From Bosea vestrisii (lineage in GTDB: Bacteria > Pseudomonadota > Alphaproteobacteria > Rhizobiales > Beijerinckiaceae), in assembly GCF_030144325.1 (NCBI RefSeq), contig NZ_CP126307.1:5422001-5486000 (forward strand): DNA of 64,000 nucleotides, written 5' to 3'. Shown in pieces: positions 18,665 through 26,210 of the stretch. How positions within the stretch are numbered: position 1 is the first letter of the stretch; every line of letters starts with the position of its first letter. The translations under genes were made by a program, and so were the position numbers. The notes below the pieces were generated by a model that was given only the letters and a program-made list of their open reading frames with translations, did not search any database and was not told the DNA's origin.

Positions 18665-18674
18665 GAGGGCGGCG

Positions 18675-19661
18675 ATGCTCTATCTCGCGATCCAGTTCGC
18701 CTGGTTCCTCGTTGCCGCCTTCGCGGTCGGCCTCGTCTTCGGCTGGCTCAGTGGGAGAGGCGGCCCGCGCGGCCCCGTCGCCGGCCTCACAATCCTCTGG
18801 GCCGCGTTGGCAGCGCTGGTCTGGTTCCGGTTGGTCAACGACCAGGCGGCGTTCTGGATCGAGACGGCACTGCTCCAGCTGCTCGCTTATGCCGCAGGCT
18901 GCCTGATCGGCAGCCTGTCCGCCAGCGAAGGCGAAGCGCTTCCGGCGCTCGCTGCGCCCGCGCCGCGCCTTGCGCTACCCCAGCCCGCTCCGGCACTTCC
19001 GGCGCCGGCCAAACAGGTGGTTACCGCCAGCGCGCGCGAGACCGAGCCCGCTCTCATGCCCAAGGTCGAAGGTGAGGATGCACTCGCCGGCGAGCGCCCG
19101 GCCGGTTTGCCCACGGCCCACGGCGCTGCCGATAACCTCAAGCTGATCAAAGGCATAGGCTTGCAGAACGAGGGGCGCCTGCAGGTGCTCGGCATCTGGC
19201 ATTTCAGCCAGATTGCTGCCTGGACGCCAGAGAACGTCGATTGGGTCGGCGCCTATCTCGCTTTCCCGGGCCGAATCGAGCGCGAGGAATGGGTGAAGCA
19301 GGCCGCGGCCTTGGCGGGACCGGCGGCTGACGCGTCAGTTCCGATCTCCGGCGCGGCGCTCGAAGGCAAGCGCCCAGGCAATCTCCTGCCCGCGGCCCGT
19401 GGCGGCAAACCGGATGATCTCGGCCTGATCAATGGCGTCGGCCCGGCGATCGCCGAGAAGCTGAATGGCCTCGGCATCTGGCATTTCGACCAGATCGCCG
19501 CGCTCGGCCCGGACGAATTGCGCTTCCTCGCCCACCACACCGACTTCCCGGGCCGAGACGTCGCGGAACAATGGCAGGCCGAGGCGAAGATCCTCGCCGC
19601 CGGCGGCCAGACCGAGCACTCGCGCGCCGTGAAAGGCAAGCGCGGCAAGCGCAAACGCTGA
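18675..19661 (+). CDS. Membrane protein with two helix-hairpin-helix-like units
   Basis: The product is 328 aa with a strong AGGAGGG ribosome site and a start 10 bp after the OmpA-domain gene. Three N-terminal helices (LYLAIQFAWFLVAAFAVGL, LTILWAALAALVWF, LLQLLAYAAGCLIGSL) are followed by an Ala/Pro-rich linker. Two repeats of about 60 residues come next (from about 152 and 245), each with DxLxLIxGxG, xLxxLGIWHFxQIAA and a later FPGR. These resemble helix-hairpin-helix domains of the type annotated as flap-endonuclease-1-like or NADH:ubiquinone oxidoreductase-linked domains. A basic tail, KGKRGKRKR, ends the protein. It could tether DNA or another partner to the membrane; the function is unknown. 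Confidence 0.8.
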   Translation: MLYLAIQFAWFLVAAFAVGLVFGWLSGRGGPRGPVAGLTILWAALAALVWFRLVNDQAAFWIETALLQLLAYAAGCLIGSLSASEGEALPALAAPAPRLALPQPAPALPAPAKQVVTASARETEPALMPKVEGEDALAGERPAGLPTAHGAADNLKLIKGIGLQNEGRLQVLGIWHFSQIAAWTPENVDWVGAYLAFPGRIEREEWVKQAAALAGPAADASVPISGAALEGKRPGNLLPAARGGKPDDLGLINGVGPAIAEKLNGLGIWHFDQIAALGPDELRFLAHHTDFPGRDVAEQWQAEAKILAAGGQTEHSRAVKGKRGKRKR

Positions 19662-19692
19662 ACGGCCGCGCTGCGCTCGGTATCGCCGGGCG

Positions 19693-20826
19693 CTACCCGA
19701 ACGAAGCCTCCAGCATCGTGAGGTAATCGGCTGCGCTCGCAGGCCGCGCATTGGTCGCGCTCGAATGGTCCTGCGTCGCCGCCTCCGCAATCGCGGACAG
19801 GACCTCGCGCGGCAGGCCCATCTGCGCGAGTGTCCCCGGCAGGCCGAGGCGCTGCGTCAACCCGGCGACCCAGCCGGCGAGATCGGCATCGGCGGGCAGG
19901 CTGAGCACGCGGCGGATTTCGGCGTATTTCGCCGCTGCTGCCGCTTCATTGAAGCGCAGCACGGCCGGCAGCAGCACGGCGTTGAGCGTGCCGTGATGCA
20001 GCGAGACCTGCTTCAGGCCGCCGAGCGGATGTGAGAGGGCATGGACGGCGCCGAGGCCCTTCTGGAAGGTCAGGCCGCCCTGCAGGGCCGCCATCAGCAT
20101 CTCCTTGCGTGCCTCGCGGTCAGAGCCGTCGCGTGTGGCGCGCTCGATATGGCCGGCGGCGCGCTTCAGCCCGTCGAGCGCGATCGCCTCGGCGGGTGGG
20201 TTCTCGCGCGGGCTTAAGTAGGTCTCGATGCAGTGGGTGAGCGCGTCCATGCCGGTCGCGGCGGTGAGACCCGCGGGCAGGCCGAGCGTCAGCTCGGGAT
20301 CGCAGATGGCGAGCTTCGGGATCAGGTAGGGCGAGATGAAGCCGAGCTTGCGACCGTCCTTCAGCGTGATCAGCGCGGCGCGGCCGACCTCGCTGCCGGT
20401 GCCTGCGGTGGTAGGCACGGCAATCACCGGCGCGACCTTGCTCGTGACCTTCGGGATGCCGCCGAGGATCGCGGCATAGGTCTCGAGCGGGCCGTCATGG
20501 CTGGCGAGCAGGGCGACGCCCTTGGCGAGATCGATCGGCGAGCCGCCGCCGATGGCAACGAGCCCGTCGCAGCCATGCTCGCGATAGAGCGCGACCGCGG
20601 CCTCGACGGCCTCCTCGGTCGGATTGGTCGGGGTATCGACGAAGAGCGGCGCATTGCCGAGCACAGGCGAGGCGGCACGCAGCCGGTCGATCAAGTCGGT
20701 CGCCGCCAGACCGCGATCGGCGACAATCAACGGTCGCGCGATCTTCAGGTCGGTCAGGCCCGGTGCTATGGCCTTGAGCTCGCCGAAGCCGAATTGCACC
20801 GTGGTCAGATAGGTGATCGTCGCCAT
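19693..20826 (-). CDS. Iron-containing alcohol dehydrogenase
   Basis: The product is 377 aa starting MATITYLTTVQFGFG at the ATG at 20826, preceded by GGGAGGAC. It belongs to the group III iron-containing alcohol dehydrogenases. NAD-binding features include DGLVAIGGGSPIDLAKG and PTTAGTGSEVGRAALIT; metal-site residues lie in GMDALTHCIETYLS and GAVHALSHPLGGL. These enzymes reduce aldehydes or oxidise alcohols with NAD(P) in the cytoplasm; the substrate could be 1,3-propanediol, a lactaldehyde or a maleylacetate-type compound. It stands alone with no pathway neighbours. Confidence 0.9.
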   Translation of the reverse strand: MATITYLTTVQFGFGELKAIAPGLTDLKIARPLIVADRGLAATDLIDRLRAASPVLGNAPLFVDTPTNPTEEAVEAAVALYREHGCDGLVAIGGGSPIDLAKGVALLASHDGPLETYAAILGGIPKVTSKVAPVIAVPTTAGTGSEVGRAALITLKDGRKLGFISPYLIPKLAICDPELTLGLPAGLTAATGMDALTHCIETYLSPRENPPAEAIALDGLKRAAGHIERATRDGSDREARKEMLMAALQGGLTFQKGLGAVHALSHPLGGLKQVSLHHGTLNAVLLPAVLRFNEAAAAAKYAEIRRVLSLPADADLAGWVAGLTQRLGLPGTLAQMGLPREVLSAIAEAATQDHSSATNARPASAADYLTMLEASFG

Positions 20827-20944
20827 GAAGTCCTCCCGCCCGCGCAACCTGTCGGGCGGGCTTGAGATTTGTGGCGCGCCCGGCGTAAGGGCGCCAGCCC
20901 CAGCGTCCCGCCGCCGACGCAGGACAGCTCTCCGAAAAGCGCGG

Positions 20945-21496
20945 TCAGGGCGTTGGCGAGTTGGCGGCCTGCCGCTCCCGCCAGTAGCGCGACGCCAGCG
21001 GCCAGAGATGCCAGGCGACGCTGCCGAGCAGGGCGAAGCCGAATAGGAACGCGCGCCGCGCGCCGCTGGTCAGCGTCTCAGCGGTGGCGTCGTAGGCGAG
21101 GAAGGTCTTGCCGCGCGAGGTCGCCTCGTAGACCAGCTGACGATGCGGATCGACGAGGAAGCGGACCTGCTGGCCGGAGTCGAGCCGATCGATTCCGTCG
21201 ACCCAGAGGCCGCGGGCTGGCCGGTAATAGCGCTGGCGGTAGATCTGCTGGTTGTCGCCGAGCGCGACCAGCGGAATGTCCTGGGTCCGGTAGGTGGTCG
21301 AACCGCTGCGCCCCGAGCTGACGCGCATCAGCGGCGCGCTGTAATTGATCGGGCCGACATGGTCGGCGACCAGGAGATCGCCGCGCGCCAGCGGCAGGGT
21401 GCGCAGGCCGGCGATGAGCAGCCAGAGGCCGAGGACGAGGGAAATCGCGGCGCCGAGCCAACTCCAGAAATCGGGCGGTTTGTCAGCCTCGGCCAT
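20945..21496 (-). CDS. Two-helix membrane protein, DUF3592-like
   Basis: The product is 183 aa with membrane helices at about residues 12-33 (SWLGAAISLVLGLWLLIAGL) and 148-168 (RAFLFGFALLGSVAWHLWPL). Between them lies a 110-residue loop (GDLLVADHVGPINYSAPL, YRTQDIPLVALGDNQQIYRQ, QVRFLVDPHRQLVYEAT), probably beta-rich and periplasmic. This layout resembles DUF3592-type proteins, but I cannot confirm the family. It lies 12 bp downstream of the DMT transporter gene on the same strand and may form an operon with it. Function unknown. Confidence 0.7.
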   Translation of the reverse strand: MAEADKPPDFWSWLGAAISLVLGLWLLIAGLRTLPLARGDLLVADHVGPINYSAPLMRVSSGRSGSTTYRTQDIPLVALGDNQQIYRQRYYRPARGLWVDGIDRLDSGQQVRFLVDPHRQLVYEATSRGKTFLAYDATAETLTSGARRAFLFGFALLGSVAWHLWPLASRYWRERQAANSPTP

Positions 21497-21508
21497 CGCG
21501 CCTCCGGA

Positions 21509-22417
21509 TCAGTTCTGCTCGACGGTAACACGCTCCTTGGCGTTCTCAGAGGCCGAGTTGCCTGCACGCCTTTCGAGCACGAGCAAAGCGAGTCCGGCGG
21601 CGATGATCAGGGCGGAACCGAACAGCATGGCGGGCTTTGGCCAGTCGCCGAAGACGAACCAGCCGAAGACCAGCGCCCAGATGATCAGCGTGTACTGATA
21701 GGGCACGACGACCGAGGCTTCAGCCAGCTTGAGCGAGCGGGTGACGCAGAGATGCGCGACCATGGCGACGATACCGAGCAGGCTGAGCAGGCCGATATCG
21801 GGGACGCTCGGTGTCACCCAGCCGAAGGGCAGGAGCAGCAGGCCCATCACCAGCGCGCCGAATGTCTGCCAGAAGACCAGTGTCACGTCGGGCGTGCCGC
21901 GCAATTGCCGGCCGATGATCATCATCGCGGCGAAGGAGAAGCTGCCGATCAGCGCGATGATCGCCGGCAGGGACAGGCTCTCACTCGACGGGTTGAGCGC
22001 GATCGCGACGCCGACGAAGCCGGCGACCACGGCGAGCCAGCGCCCGGCATCGACCCGTTCGCCGAGCAGCAACGCCGCCAGCACGACGGCCCAGACCGGT
22101 GCCGCCAGCCAGAGCGTCATCGTGTCGGCGAGCGGCAGATAGGACACCGCCCAGTAGAACAGCGCGACTTCGCAGGAGCCGAGCGTGACGCGCAGGACCT
22201 GCAGGCCCGGCCGCTCGGGCCGGAGCGTGCGACCGAGGCCCTGCTTCACCACGAAGGGAATGATCGCCAGCAGGGCGGCGCCAGAGCGCAGCAACAGGAT
22301 CTGGCCGACCGTATAGGTCGCGACCAGCCATTTCCCCATCACGTCGTTGAGCGAGAACAGCAGGATGCCGAGCAGCATCATCAGGATGCCGGCGAGGGTG
22401 GCGTTTCGGGAGGGCAT
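21509..22417 (-). CDS. EamA/DMT-family transporter
   Basis: The product is 302 aa starting MPSRNATLAGILMMLLGILL at the ATG at 22417; the frame extends to 22486 without useful sequence. It has ten predicted helices and two EamA repeats with LNDVMGKWLVATYTVGQILL in the first and the conserved ALVFGWFVFGDWPKPAM near the end. It resembles the S-adenosylmethionine uptake/YdcZ-related DMT proteins of alphaproteobacteria, but the substrate is not defined. It is divergent from the ArsR gene 143 bp away. The DUF3592-like gene follows 12 bp downstream. Confidence 0.9.
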   Translation of the reverse strand: MPSRNATLAGILMMLLGILLFSLNDVMGKWLVATYTVGQILLLRSGAALLAIIPFVVKQGLGRTLRPERPGLQVLRVTLGSCEVALFYWAVSYLPLADTMTLWLAAPVWAVVLAALLLGERVDAGRWLAVVAGFVGVAIALNPSSESLSLPAIIALIGSFSFAAMMIIGRQLRGTPDVTLVFWQTFGALVMGLLLLPFGWVTPSVPDIGLLSLLGIVAMVAHLCVTRSLKLAEASVVVPYQYTLIIWALVFGWFVFGDWPKPAMLFGSALIIAAGLALLVLERRAGNSASENAKERVTVEQN

Positions 22418-22526
22418 GATCTGACGAATGAGGCGGGAAAGGCGCTTCTCATGACCCGTCGTGCGCGCAAGGGCAAGCCCGCACACGCAAGGGGGAGGGC
22501 GCGCATCTGCGGTCTTTAATTTCGTA

Positions 22527-22560
22527 TTGACTTAATTAAGTGAATAGCTAAATAAGATGC
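22527..22560 (+). promoter_or_regulatory. Promoter/operator of the arsR-type gene with palindrome ACTTAATTAAGT
   Basis: A TTGACT -35-like box (22527-22532) overlaps the perfect 12-bp palindrome ACTTAATTAAGT (22530-22541), and a TAAATA -10-like box follows at 22549-22554. The predicted transcription start would fall at or near the ATG at 22561, implying little or no leader. A palindrome over the -35 box is the usual place for an ArsR-family operator. Confidence 0.5.
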
Positions 22561-22869
22561 ATGGATCGCTTCACCGCTCTTGCCGACCCGACCCGCCGTC
22601 GCATCGTCGAGATGCTCGGCCAGCACGCCATGGCGGCTGGCGAGATCACGGCGCAGTTCGGCATGAGTGCGCCGGCGATCTCGCAGCATCTCAAGGTGCT
22701 CAAGGAGGCGGGGCTGGTGAGCGTCGAGGTCAGTGGCCAGCGCCGCATCTACCGGCTCGATCCGGAAGGCCTTGATGCCTTCGAAGCCTGGGTCAGGCAG
22801 GTCCGCGGCTTCTGGAATGCCGGGCTCGACCGCCTGGAACGAGAACTCGCAAAGCCCGAAGACGAGTAA
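22561..22869 (+). CDS. ArsR-family winged-helix regulator
   Basis: The product is 102 aa and is nearly all HTH_20/ArsR domain: MDRFTALADPTRRRIVEMLG, EITAQFGMSAPAISQHLKVL and the wing VEVSGQRRIYRLDPEGL. It has no cysteine cluster for metal binding, so it belongs to the non-metal SmtB/ArsR group usually paired with SRPBCC proteins. The SRPBCC gene follows 11 bp later on the same strand and the two are surely co-transcribed. An ATG-like CATG context at 22557 is out of frame. Regulation is probably by its own product through the ACTTAATTAAGT palindrome just upstream. Confidence 0.92.
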   Translation: MDRFTALADPTRRRIVEMLGQHAMAAGEITAQFGMSAPAISQHLKVLKEAGLVSVEVSGQRRIYRLDPEGLDAFEAWVRQVRGFWNAGLDRLERELAKPEDE

Positions 22870-22880
22870 GGAGAGCAGTC

Positions 22881-23423
22881 ATGAACGAGTATGGCGTGGT
22901 ACTGGAGAGCGGCGCTGTCCGCTTCGAACGCCTTTTGCCCGGTCCGGTCGAACGGGTCTGGTCCTATCTCACCGACTCCGACAAGCGCGGCACCTGGCTG
23001 GCCTCCGGCCAGCTCGAGCCACGCGTCGGCGGCACGGTCGATCTCCTGTTCAAGCATTCGGAAATCACCAGCGAGCGGCCGCCGGGGCGCTATCGCGAAA
23101 TGAACGACAAGGGTTGGCCCTCTAAGGGAACCGTCACGCGCTACGAGCCGATGACCGCGCTGGCGATGACCTGGCCGGGCGAGGGGAGCGCCACCTCCGA
23201 GGTGACCTTCGAGCTCACGCCCGAGGGCGACAAGGTCAAGCTGGTGCTGACGCATCGCAAGCTCGCCAACAAGGCGGAGATGACCGATGTCTCCGGCGGC
23301 TGGCACGCCCATCTCGGTATCCTTGAAGACAAGCTCGCCGGCGATCCACCGCGCGGCTTCTGGTCGAAGATCGCAGGGCTGGAGGCGGAGTACGCCAAGC
23401 GTTTCGCCGATCTGCCGGTCTGA
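22881..23423 (+). CDS. SRPBCC (AHSA1-type) domain protein
   Basis: The product is 180 aa with an AHSA1-like START-fold domain: FERLLPGPVERVWSYLTDSD, GTWLASGQLEPRVGGTVDLL, ALAMTWPGEGSATSEVTFEL and HAHLGILEDKLAG. These proteins have a deep hydrophobic pocket. They are commonly encoded directly downstream of an ArsR regulator, and the pair is known widely but functionally poorly defined. The start follows GGAGAG at a good distance. It may bind the ligand sensed by the pathway or act as an enzyme. A strong hairpin follows 28 bp after its stop. Confidence 0.88.
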   Translation: MNEYGVVLESGAVRFERLLPGPVERVWSYLTDSDKRGTWLASGQLEPRVGGTVDLLFKHSEITSERPPGRYREMNDKGWPSKGTVTRYEPMTALAMTWPGEGSATSEVTFELTPEGDKVKLVLTHRKLANKAEMTDVSGGWHAHLGILEDKLAGDPPRGFWSKIAGLEAEYAKRFADLPV

Positions 23424-23451
23424 GAAGGGCCGGTCTGCTGTGATCCCCAAG

Positions 23452-23478
23452 CGAGGGGGAGAGCTGCTCTCCCCCTCG
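23452..23478. terminator. Hairpin after the arsR-SRPBCC pair
   Basis: A perfect 12-bp inverted repeat, CGAGGGGGAGAG and CTCTCCCCCTCG, encloses a three-base CTG loop. It lies 28 bp after the SRPBCC stop and 33 bp before the msrP palindrome. No T-tract follows, so it may be an attenuating or transcript-protecting hairpin rather than a classic terminator. Confidence 0.5.
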
Positions 23479-23510
23479 TGACTTGGTAGGCAGGTGCCAA
23501 ATCGACTAAA

Positions 23511-23534
23511 CATACTCCGTTGCAACGGAGTATG
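23511..23534. promoter_or_regulatory. 24-bp perfect palindrome at the msrP start
   Basis: The half site CATACTCCGTTG is followed without spacer by its exact reverse complement CAACGGAGTATG. The right half carries the likely ribosome-binding ACGGAG and an in-frame ATG (23532). It is either a transcription-factor operator placed over the translation start, or an mRNA hairpin that would hide the ribosome site. No known family match is claimed. Confidence 0.6.
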
Positions 23535-23540
23535 TCCGTC

Positions 23541-24497
23541 ATGCTGATCAAGCGCCGCGCCGGCTGGGAAATTCCCGAGAGCCAGGCGACATCCGAGGCC
23601 GTCTTCCTGAACAGGCGGCAATGGCTCGCCGGTGGTGCCGGTCTTATCGCTGGAGCTGCCCTGTCGCAGGACGCCCAAGCGCAAGGAGCCGATCCAACGC
23701 TTGACCTCTACCCGGCCAAGCGCAACGCGGCCTACACGCTCGACCGGCCAGTGACGGACGAGGAGCTGGCGGCGAACTACAATAATTTCTACGAGTTCGG
23801 CACCTCGAAGGAGGTGGCTGCTTCGGCCAAAAGGCTGGTCACCCGGCCTTGGACGATCACGATCGACGGGCTGGTCGAGAAGCCGTTCGAGATCGGCATC
23901 GACGACCTCATCCGGAAGGTCACGCTGGAGGAGCGGCTTTATCGCTTCCGCTGCGTCGAGGCCTGGTCGATGGCGGTGCCGTGGACGGGCTTCACGCTGA
24001 AGCAGCTCGTCGCGCTGGCCAAGCCCCTGTCGGGGGCGAAATACGTCCAGATGCAGACCTTCATGAACCCGAAGGTCGCGCCGGGCCAGTCGCAGCGCTG
24101 GTATCCCTGGCCTTATACCGAGGGGCTGACCATCGCCGAGGCGACCAACGAGATGGCGCTGATGGTGACCGGCATCTACGGCAAGCCGATCCCGAACCAG
24201 CATGGCGCGCCGCTACGATTGATCACGCCGTGGAAATACGGCTTCAAGTCGGTGAAATCGATCAGCAAGATCAGCTTCGTCGCCGAACGGCCGAAGACCT
24301 TCTGGGAGGGTTTGCAGGCATCCGAATACGGCTTCTGGGCTAATGTGAACCCGGAAGTCTCGCATCCGCGCTGGAGCCAGGCGAGCGAGCAGGTGCTGGG
24401 CTCGCGCGACCGCAAGCCGACGCTGCTGTTCAACGGCTATGCCGAGCAGGTGGCGGATCTCTACAAGGGACTGGAGAAGGAACGGCTCTGGACTTGA
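23541..24497 (+). CDS. msrP: MsrP (YedY), periplasmic methionine-sulfoxide reductase catalytic subunit
   Basis: The product is 318 aa from the ATG at 23541, 10 bp after ACGGAG; an ATG at 23532 would lie too close to that site. A twin-arginine signal (NRRQWLAGGAGLIAGAAL, cleavage near AQA-Q) exports the folded protein. The molybdopterin domain holds the metal-ligand Cys in RFRCVEAWSMAVPW at about residue 138, followed by MNPKVAPGQSQRWYPWPYTE and PWKYGFKSVKSI. MsrP repairs oxidised methionines in envelope proteins, normally with electrons from the heme membrane partner MsrQ. No msrQ follows; ogt comes next. The length is normal for the family. Confidence 0.93.
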   Translation: MLIKRRAGWEIPESQATSEAVFLNRRQWLAGGAGLIAGAALSQDAQAQGADPTLDLYPAKRNAAYTLDRPVTDEELAANYNNFYEFGTSKEVAASAKRLVTRPWTITIDGLVEKPFEIGIDDLIRKVTLEERLYRFRCVEAWSMAVPWTGFTLKQLVALAKPLSGAKYVQMQTFMNPKVAPGQSQRWYPWPYTEGLTIAEATNEMALMVTGIYGKPIPNQHGAPLRLITPWKYGFKSVKSISKISFVAERPKTFWEGLQASEYGFWANVNPEVSHPRWSQASEQVLGSRDRKPTLLFNGYAEQVADLYKGLEKERLWT

Positions 24498-24555
24498 CCG
24501 CCTGCTGGCAGAAAGCGGGTGCCGCACGGGCGGCATTTGCGCTAGCCTTCGACCC

Positions 24556-25119
24556 ATGCAGAACATTTGTCTCTTCACCACAGCAATCGGCTCCTGCGCT
24601 TTGGTTTGGCAGGGCGATCGCATCATTGCGGCGCAATTGCCTGAGCGGGACGAGGATGCGGCCCGGCGCCGCCTTGCGAAGCGTTTCCCCGATGCGGCCG
24701 AGGCCGAGCCGCCGCCCTTCGTGCAGCAGGCGATCGACGATGTCGTCGCCCTGCTCGCCGGCGAACGGCGTGATCTCGCGCACCTGCCGATCGATCTCTC
24801 GGCGACGCCGGAGTTCAATCGCCGCGTCTACGCCGTCGCTTTGGCGATCCCGCCCGGCGAGACGCTGACCTATGGCGAGGTCGCGGCGCGGATCGGCGAG
24901 CCCGGTGCGGCGCGGGCCGTCGGCGTGGCGCTCGGCCAGAACCCGATTCCGATCATCGTGCCCTGCCATCGCGTGCTCGCCGCGGGCGGCAAGACCGGCG
25001 GCTTCTCGGCCGATGGCGGCGTCGAGACCAAGCTGAAGATCCTGACGATCGAGAGGGCGCGCACCAGCGCCGAGCCGTCGCTGTTCGACGCCCTGCCGCT
25101 GCAGGCAAGGCAGCGATAG
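24556..25119 (+). CDS. ogt: Methylated-DNA-protein cysteine methyltransferase
   Basis: The product is 187 aa from the ATG at 24556; the longer frame from 24439 overlaps msrP and was rejected. The C-terminal DNA-binding domain has EFNRRVYAVALAIPPGETLT, then YGEVAARIGEPGAARAVGVA and the active-site IVPCHRVLA with the acceptor Cys at about residue 137, then GGKTGGFSADGGVETKLKIL. It removes methyl groups from O6-methylguanine by a one-time transfer to itself. It is Ogt-like, lacking the AraC-type Ada domains. The end is 13 bp from the convergent alpha/beta hydrolase gene. Confidence 0.93.
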   Translation: MQNICLFTTAIGSCALVWQGDRIIAAQLPERDEDAARRRLAKRFPDAAEAEPPPFVQQAIDDVVALLAGERRDLAHLPIDLSATPEFNRRVYAVALAIPPGETLTYGEVAARIGEPGAARAVGVALGQNPIPIIVPCHRVLAAGGKTGGFSADGGVETKLKILTIERARTSAEPSLFDALPLQARQR

Positions 25120-25132
25120 GGAACGCGCCTGC

Positions 25133-26020
25133 TCAGGCCGCCTGCTTCTCGGCCTTCGCGATCAGCCGGCCGATGCGGCGGACCATGTCCTTGCTGCCGA
25201 GCAGGGGCGCGTGGCCCTGGCCCGGCGCGGTGAAGGTCTCGCAGCGCGGATGGCGGGTGCCCATCTCGACCAGCGTCTTCTCGGCCAGCAGGTCGGAGTT
25301 CTCGCCGCGGATCGCCAGCACCGGGACATGGTTCAGCGCTGCGAAATAGGGCCAGAGCTCGGGCAGCGGCGCTTCGAGGTCGAGCTCTTCCAGCGTCTTC
25401 AGCAGGCGGGGGTCGTAGTCCGGCACCAGCGCGCCATTGCGCTCGGTCCAGGTCCGGCGCGCCATCACCTCCCATTCGGCTGCGCCGAAGAGTGGGAACT
25501 GCTGGTCCGACAGCCGCTTCAGGATCTCGGCGCCCTCGGCGAAGCTGCGCGGCGTCGGCAGCTTGCCGACATAGCCGCGAATGCGCAGCAGCCCGCGCGC
25601 GTCGATCACCGGCCCGACATCGTTGAGCACCACGCCGCGGATCGCTGCAGGTCGCGCCGCCCCCAGCGCCATGGTCAAAAGCCCGCCACGCGAGGTGCCG
25701 ACGAAGACGGCTTCCCCGACGCCGGTTGCCGCAAGCATCTGCATGAGATCGTCGAGTTCGATGCGGATGTCGTAGTCGCGCCAGTCCTTGGCATAGTCGG
25801 AGCGGCCGCGGCCGCGATAGTCGAGCGCCAGCACCCGCCTTGGCCCATCCTCCGAGAGTGCCAGTGCGAGTTCATGGAAGTCGGCAGAGGTGCGCGCCAG
25901 TCCGGCGAGGCAGACGATCGGCAGCAGAGAAGCGGCTTGCGGTCCGTATTCACGTACATGCAGCTTCAGCCCGTCGCGGGCGCCGATGAACAGGGAGCGG
26001 AAGCCGGTATCGGAATTCAT
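25133..26020 (-). CDS. Alpha/beta hydrolase
   Basis: The product is 295 aa starting MNSDTGFRSLFIGARDGLKL at the ATG at 26020; the frame runs to 26311 but the extra residues are not typical. It has the alpha/beta hydrolase layout: PIVCLAGLARTSADFHELAL (oxyanion region), RVLALDYRGRGRSDYA, the nucleophile elbow VGTSRGG, VLAIRGENSDLLA with the acid residue, and the histidine in GQGHAPLL. It is a soluble cytoplasmic esterase or hydrolase of unknown substrate; many relatives are called 3-oxoadipate enol-lactonase-like. No obvious ribosome site precedes the start, so the N-terminus is uncertain. Confidence 0.85.
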   Translation of the reverse strand: MNSDTGFRSLFIGARDGLKLHVREYGPQAASLLPIVCLAGLARTSADFHELALALSEDGPRRVLALDYRGRGRSDYAKDWRDYDIRIELDDLMQMLAATGVGEAVFVGTSRGGLLTMALGAARPAAIRGVVLNDVGPVIDARGLLRIRGYVGKLPTPRSFAEGAEILKRLSDQQFPLFGAAEWEVMARRTWTERNGALVPDYDPRLLKTLEELDLEAPLPELWPYFAALNHVPVLAIRGENSDLLAEKTLVEMGTRHPRCETFTAPGQGHAPLLGSKDMVRRIGRLIAKAEKQAA

Positions 26021-26210
26021 GCGGGGGAACTCGGAAGGCAGGGCGGGCACGGCGTACCTAACCATGGCCGCAACCGACACGAAAGCCGTCGCGAGACCTG
26101 GTCCGTGACTATGCCGGCCTGCATAACGAGCCTTGCAGGAGCCCGCATGGACAATGCCGTTGGGGCATGCGCTGGGTTGGCATGCATCACGATCAGCGGC
26201 GAGCGGTGAC

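Noticed and set aside
23452..23478. Standard terminator reading of the hairpin after the SRPBCC gene
   Set aside because: A strong stem is present but no T-tract follows, so I list it only as a possible terminator.
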